Of a DNA stretch of 35,976 bases, positions 32,645 to 35,976 are shown piece after piece (position 1 is the stretch's first letter; each line of letters begins with the position of its first letter). The notes below the pieces were generated by a model. The model was not told the origin of the DNA. It worked only from the letters and a program-made list of their open reading frames with translations, and ran no database searches. This DNA comes from Gallionella sp. (GTDB taxonomy: Bacteria > Pseudomonadota > Gammaproteobacteria > Burkholderiales > Gallionellaceae): assembly GCA_029850565.1 (NCBI GenBank), contig JARCRR010000122.1:1-35976 (forward strand). Reading direction: 5' to 3'. A program made the translations under genes and the position numbers.

Positions 32645-33604
32645 ATGCTGCATTCATTCTCACTGAACAACGGACGTCTCAATCGTATCCACGTCGAGAT
32701 AGGGAGTGATCTGCGCGCTGCGGCGCCGGTCTGGATCGATCTGGTGGCGGCCACTCCCGAGGAGGTGACGTGGGTGGAATCCGGTTATGACCTGCGTCTC
32801 CCCAGCCCCGAGCACTTGCGCGACATCGAAGCCAGCGCGCGCTTCTTCGAGCACGAGGGCGATCTGCATCTGCGCTCCGACTTCCTGTCCGGCACCGAGA
32901 GCCATTCGCACAGCGTGGCTGTGGCCTTCGTGCTGAGCGGCGACACGCTCATCAGCATCCACGAAGAGGACCTGCCCATCTTTCGCCTGTTGCGCATGAG
33001 ATTACATGCCGAATCGGGAACCATCGAAGACTCGCGCGATGTGCTGGTCGATCTGTATGGCATGGATGTGGAGTTTTCGGCCGATGCGCTGGAGGAGGTG
33101 TACGCCGATCTGGGGCGGGTGAGTCAGAGCGTATTGGGCTCGACACTCAGTGACAAACAGGCCAGCGCGGCACTCGCCGAGATCGCCCATGCCGAACACG
33201 TCAACGGGCGCATACGCCGCAACGTGATGGATACCCAGCGTGCCATCTCGTTCCTAGTGCGCAGCAAGACACTGAACGTGGCGCAAGTGGATGAGGTGCG
33301 CCAAATCCAGCAGGACATCGAATCGCTCGACGGTCACACCTCGTTCCTGTTCGACAAGATCAACTTCCTGATGGATGCCATCATCGGTTTCATCAACATC
33401 AACCAGAACCGTATCGTGCGTCTGTTCTCCGTGGTGTCGGTGGCCTTGCTGCCCCCGACCTTGATCGCGTCCATCTACGGCATGAACTTTCAGTTCATGC
33501 CCGAGTTGGCGTGGCATATGGGTTATCCGTTCGCGCTGTTCTTGATGGTGCTCACGGTGGGGGTGCCGTTCTGGTTCTTCTGGCGCAAGGGTTGGCTCAA
33601 ATAG
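32645..33604 (+). CDS. corA: CorA-family magnesium/divalent cation transporter
   Basis: This is a 319-residue CorA-type channel subunit. A long cytoplasmic alpha/beta domain and coiled-coil stalk make up most of the protein. Two C-terminal membrane helices follow, with the family's YGMNFQFMPEL motif (GMN at 279-281) between them as the selectivity loop. The C terminus is short and basic (FFWRKGWLK). CorA pentamers carry magnesium, and some also cobalt or nickel, inward. GGGAA sits upstream of the ATG. It probably shares a transcript with thpR. A long hairpin follows, before convergent tcdA. Confidence 0.93.
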   Translation: MLHSFSLNNGRLNRIHVEIGSDLRAAAPVWIDLVAATPEEVTWVESGYDLRLPSPEHLRDIEASARFFEHEGDLHLRSDFLSGTESHSHSVAVAFVLSGDTLISIHEEDLPIFRLLRMRLHAESGTIEDSRDVLVDLYGMDVEFSADALEEVYADLGRVSQSVLGSTLSDKQASAALAEIAHAEHVNGRIRRNVMDTQRAISFLVRSKTLNVAQVDEVRQIQQDIESLDGHTSFLFDKINFLMDAIIGFININQNRIVRLFSVVSVALLPPTLIASIYGMNFQFMPELAWHMGYPFALFLMVLTVGVPFWFFWRKGWLK

Positions 33605-33644
33605 AGATCGAGCACCGCCAAGTCCTGTAGCGATCAGCCTTGCT

Positions 33645-33700
33645 GTAGGAGCATCTTGCTGGCGATTGGCTGGATATATCGCCAGCAAGATGGCTCCTAC
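33645..33700. repeat. REP-like long inverted repeat
   Basis: A 22-base arm beginning GTAGGAGC pairs with a 23-base arm ending GCTCCTAC, with one bulged G and an 11-base loop. The GTAGGAGC / GCTCCTAC ends are like those of proteobacterial REP elements. It sits alone between convergent corA and tcdA, where it could end transcription from both sides. A similar partial string (TGTAGCGATC) lies just upstream. Confidence 0.8.
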
Positions 33701-33735
33701 GACCAATCCCTTGGTGGTAGGAAACAGTCGGATCG

Positions 33736-34464
33736 TTATTCTACTTCCAACAATCGTTTTATAACCGCCCCCGCCAGCATGAAGCCGAACAGTGGCGGCA
33801 TGTAGCTGATGGTGCCGTTCACCGCCCGCGGACGCCCGCGGCTGGTGGGCTCCGGCGGCAACGGCGCGCTCGGGTGTTCGTCCGAGAACACCGTCAGTAC
33901 GCCCTTGTGTATGCGGTGATGCCGCTTCAGCCGATGGCGCATCTGCTTGGCCAGCGGACACATCTCGGTCTTGCTGATATCCGCCACCTTGATGTGCGAA
34001 GGGTCGAGGCGGTTGCCTGCACCCATGCTGGAGGCTACCTTCAGCCCGCGCTTGAAACTCTCCGCCACCAATGCTTCCTTGCACGCCAGCGAATCGATGC
34101 AGTCGATCACGTAATCGCTATCGGCAGGCACCAGTTCGTTCACATTGTCGGTGGTGAGAAAAGTGCACAGCAGCGTGACCTGGCACTCCGGGTTGATGTC
34201 GGCGATGCGGGCGCGCATCAGTTCTGCCTTGGATTGTCCGACCGTGGATAGCAGCGCGGGCAGTTGACGGTTGATGTTGCTTTCAACGACCACATCATGG
34301 TCGAGCAGTGTTAGCCTGCCGATGCCGGCGCGCGCCAGTGCTTCGGTGCAGTAGGAGCCGACACCGCCCATGCCGGCGACGAAGACATGCTTGCTCTTGA
34401 GTTTTTCGATGCCTGCGTCGCCGAGCAGGATATGGGTACGGGTGAATTGGGATGGTATGGACAT
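33736..34464 (-). CDS. tcdA: tRNA threonylcarbamoyladenosine dehydratase TcdA
   Basis: This is a 242-residue E1-like enzyme (CsdL/YgdL) that uses ATP to dehydrate t6A37 to its cyclic form in tRNAs that decode ANN codons. The Rossmann motif GMGGVGSYCTEALARAG, the adenylation residues in LLDHDVVVESNINRQL, and VIDCIDSLACKEAL with its conserved cysteines are all present. SMGAGNRLDPS and YMPPLFGFMLAG near the C terminus are also typical. The ATG at 34464 was chosen; a TTG at 34482 overlaps the tatD stop and is a possible coupled start. No csdA or csdE is nearby. Confidence 0.93.
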   Translation of the reverse strand: MSIPSQFTRTHILLGDAGIEKLKSKHVFVAGMGGVGSYCTEALARAGIGRLTLLDHDVVVESNINRQLPALLSTVGQSKAELMRARIADINPECQVTLLCTFLTTDNVNELVPADSDYVIDCIDSLACKEALVAESFKRGLKVASSMGAGNRLDPSHIKVADISKTEMCPLAKQMRHRLKRHHRIHKGVLTVFSDEHPSAPLPPEPTSRGRPRAVNGTISYMPPLFGFMLAGAVIKRLLEVE

Positions 34465-34478
34465 GTCGTATTGCGCTA

Positions 34479-35270
34479 TCAATCGGGGGCGCGATTATAG
34501 TCCGCCAAATGTGGCAGCACAGTGAGCGCATTCGCCGTCGTCGCCTGCGCAACCTGTTCCGGCGACATGCCTCGTAGCTCGGCTAATGTCTGAGCCATGC
34601 GCGACAGGTACTTCGGTTCGTTGGGCAATCCCTTCTCCAGAAAATCCGGCGGGATATCCGGCGCATCCGTTTCCAGCACGATACTTTCCAAAGGCAGGGT
34701 CGCGGCGAGCTCGCGCAGTTTGGTGGCGCGTGGGTAGGTCATTGCCCCGCCGAAGCCGAGTTTGAATCCTAGCTTGATGAATTCGTCCGCCTGCTGACGA
34801 CTGCCGTTGAAAGCATGCGCGATGCCGCCGCGCACCTTGTGCTGGCGCAGATGTTTGAGGATGGTGTCCTGTGCACGGCGGATGTGCAGCAACACGGGCA
34901 GGTCGAATTCGTGCGCCAGTTTCAATTGCTCCACAAAGAAGAATTCCTGCCGTGCTTGATCGTAATGGTTGATGAAAAAATCCATGCCGATCTCGCCGAC
35001 GGCGACGGGCTGATGGTGCTGAAGAAATTCGCGCAACACCGCCAAGTCATCAGGCATCGCCGTGTCGGTGTACATCGGATGGATGCCGTAAGCGGGGGCG
35101 CAGTCGGGGAATCGTTCGCACAGTGTGCGCACGATGTCGAAGTTGGCGCATGCGACCGAAGGCACGACGATGCGGTTCACACCAGCGGCGTGCGCCTCGC
35201 GCACGATGTTGGCTTGCGTGTCGCCGAATTCTTCGGCGTCCAAGTGACAGTGTGTGTCTGTCAGATTCAT
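34479..35270 (-). CDS. TatD-family metal-dependent hydrolase
   Basis: This is a 263-residue TIM-barrel metal hydrolase of the TatD family (exonuclease and D-aminoacyl-tRNA-related activities are reported for members). Metal ligands are visible as THCHLD at the start, the glutamate in VGEIGMDFF, the histidines in LLHIRRA and HAFNG, and the aspartate in LETDAPD. The ATG at 35270 was chosen, because the longer ORF-track start lies in the neighbouring gene and adds a low-complexity arginine-rich stretch. The start overlaps the stop of the quinone oxidoreductase gene by four bases, and tcdA follows after 14 bases, suggesting one operon. Confidence 0.92.
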   Translation of the reverse strand: MNLTDTHCHLDAEEFGDTQANIVREAHAAGVNRIVVPSVACANFDIVRTLCERFPDCAPAYGIHPMYTDTAMPDDLAVLREFLQHHQPVAVGEIGMDFFINHYDQARQEFFFVEQLKLAHEFDLPVLLHIRRAQDTILKHLRQHKVRGGIAHAFNGSRQQADEFIKLGFKLGFGGAMTYPRATKLRELAATLPLESIVLETDAPDIPPDFLEKGLPNEPKYLSRMAQTLAELRGMSPEQVAQATTANALTVLPHLADYNRAPD

Positions 35271-35976
35271 GCGTTCATCACCAATACGACCTTGCCGATC
35301 ATGCCGCCCGCTTCGATGAGCCGATGCGCTGCGCCGGCTTGCTCCAGCGGCAATCGGTGCGACACGTGCACTTTCAATTTGCCAGCATCCACCAGAGTGG
35401 CGCATTGCTCCAGAATCTTGCGTTGGCGTATGCGTTCGTCATGCAGTTCCATCACTTGCGGCGTGAGCATCAATTCGTAACAGAGTGATAGGTTGCGTAG
35501 TCGTGCCTTCTGCACGTGGGCAGTATCCAGCGGGGTGGCGAGGATGCTCACCAACTTGCCGCCGACCCGAGTCGCATCGAGCGACTTCAAGAAGGTCTCG
35601 CCGCCCACGGTGTCGTACACCACATCCGCACCATGCCCGCTCGTCCAGTCCAATGTCTCCCGCAAGAAATCTTGCGACTTGTAATTGATGATCTTCTCCG
35701 CACCGAGCTTGCTTGCGATATCGGCCTTGTCGTCATCGCTCACTGTCACTGCGATACGTGCGCCGAGGTGACGCGCGAGTTGAACCGCCACTTGCCCCAC
35801 TCCGCCTGCGGCGGCATGGATGAGGATGGTCTGCCCGGCTAGCAGATTCGCGCGCTCGACCAGCGATTCCCATGCGGTGATGAACACCAGCGGCAATGCG
35901 GCGGCTTCTTGCATAGAGAGCTTCGCTGGTTTGGCTGCGCAGAAATCCTCATGCAAGGCGGTGTACTCGGCGTAGT
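35267..35976 (-). CDS. Zinc-independent quinone oxidoreductase-like protein, C-terminal part
   Basis: This gene runs off the right edge of the window and its start is not seen. The visible 236 residues are the nucleotide-binding half of an MDR-superfamily enzyme of the quinone oxidoreductase (QOR) type. Key features are AAALPLVFITAWESLVERANL, the NAD(P)H-binding loop AAAGGVGQVAVQLARHLGA, the VVYDTVGG strand and the C-terminal IEAGGMIGKVVL. The expected role is NADPH-dependent reduction of quinones or enones. The frame continues past the TTG that the ORF track calls a start (YAEYTALHEDF is plausible coding upstream). It overlaps tatD by four bases. Confidence 0.88.
   Translation of the reverse strand, partial: YAEYTALHEDFCAAKPAKLSMQEAAALPLVFITAWESLVERANLLAGQTILIHAAAGGVGQVAVQLARHLGARIAVTVSDDDKADIASKLGAEKIINYKSQDFLRETLDWTSGHGADVVYDTVGGETFLKSLDATRVGGKLVSILATPLDTAHVQKARLRNLSLCYELMLTPQVMELHDERIRQRKILEQCATLVDAGKLKVHVSHRLPLEQAGAAHRLIEAGGMIGKVVLVMNA

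Noticed and set aside
33254-34084. 276-residue minus-strand ORF across corA and tcdA
   Set aside because: It crosses the REP-like hairpin, and its translation is low-complexity in the wrong frame of tcdA.
1-35976. CRISPR array, tRNA, rRNA, insertion sequence or prophage
   Set aside because: No regularly spaced repeats, tRNA-like cloverleafs, rRNA stretches, transposase or phage genes were seen on either strand.

Overview
The window reads as ordinary chromosomal DNA of a betaproteobacterium. Its nearest relatives are probably in the Nitrosomonadales / Gallionellaceae / Thiobacillus part of the class, but this is inferred from gene order and protein style and no search was run. Supporting signs are the zapB-zapA-6S RNA-EVE order, the MutT-ThiE fusion beside yacG-zapD-coaE-pilD-pilC, the very large FAD/Fe-S oxidase typical of Betaproteobacteria, a BtuM-type B12 transporter, and small periplasmic c-type cytochromes. 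The coding is dense. I see no prophage, insertion sequence, CRISPR array, tRNA or rRNA, and no clearly foreign segment.

Layout, left to right. 1-7.2 kb: the tail of a DUF815 ATPase and a mutT/thiE fusion on the plus strand, facing a minus-strand block of yacG, zapD, coaE, pilD, pilC, a CNNM/CorC-type membrane protein and lgt. A strong terminator separates pilC from pilD. No pilB lies beside pilC. 7.2-10.8 kb (plus): ilvD, an orphan ParA-like ATPase, a lipoprotein cytochrome c on a long flexible tether, and a soluble cytochrome c with an almost matching heme domain. 10.8-14.3 kb (minus): zapB, zapA, 6S RNA, an EVE-domain protein, a TauE/SafE permease and an amino-acid permease. The promoter of zapB lies so close to its ATG that the mRNA is probably leaderless. 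14.4-19 kb (plus): a cobalamin riboswitch, btuB, btuM and msbA. 19-23.4 kb (plus): a 2-Cys peroxiredoxin, a sodium:solute symporter, and phoB-phoR behind a set of Pho-box repeats. 23.5-26.5 kb: a membrane-anchored PAS-PAS-PAS-GGDEF-EAL protein. 26.5-32 kb (minus): a 1273-residue FAD/Fe-S oxidase followed by an unrecognised 548-residue protein. 32-33.6 kb (plus): thpR and corA, followed by a long REP-like hairpin. 33.7-36 kb (minus): tcdA, tatD and the C-terminal part of a quinone-oxidoreductase-like enzyme.

The most interesting unit is the B12 module. A cobalamin aptamer is followed by a hairpin whose loop carries both a sequence complementary to aptamer loop L5 and a strong ribosome binding site. 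That site serves a 15-codon leader ORF rather than btuB itself. btuB (outer-membrane receptor) is followed by btuM, whose only cysteine sits where the cobalt-binding cysteine of Thiobacillus BtuM lies. The predicted essential lipid A flippase gene msbA follows almost directly, so B12 control and an essential function may share one transcript. Other points for follow-up are the leaderless zapB promoter, the missing pilB, the tethered/soluble cytochrome pair, the three-repeat Pho box and the unrecognised 548-residue protein.
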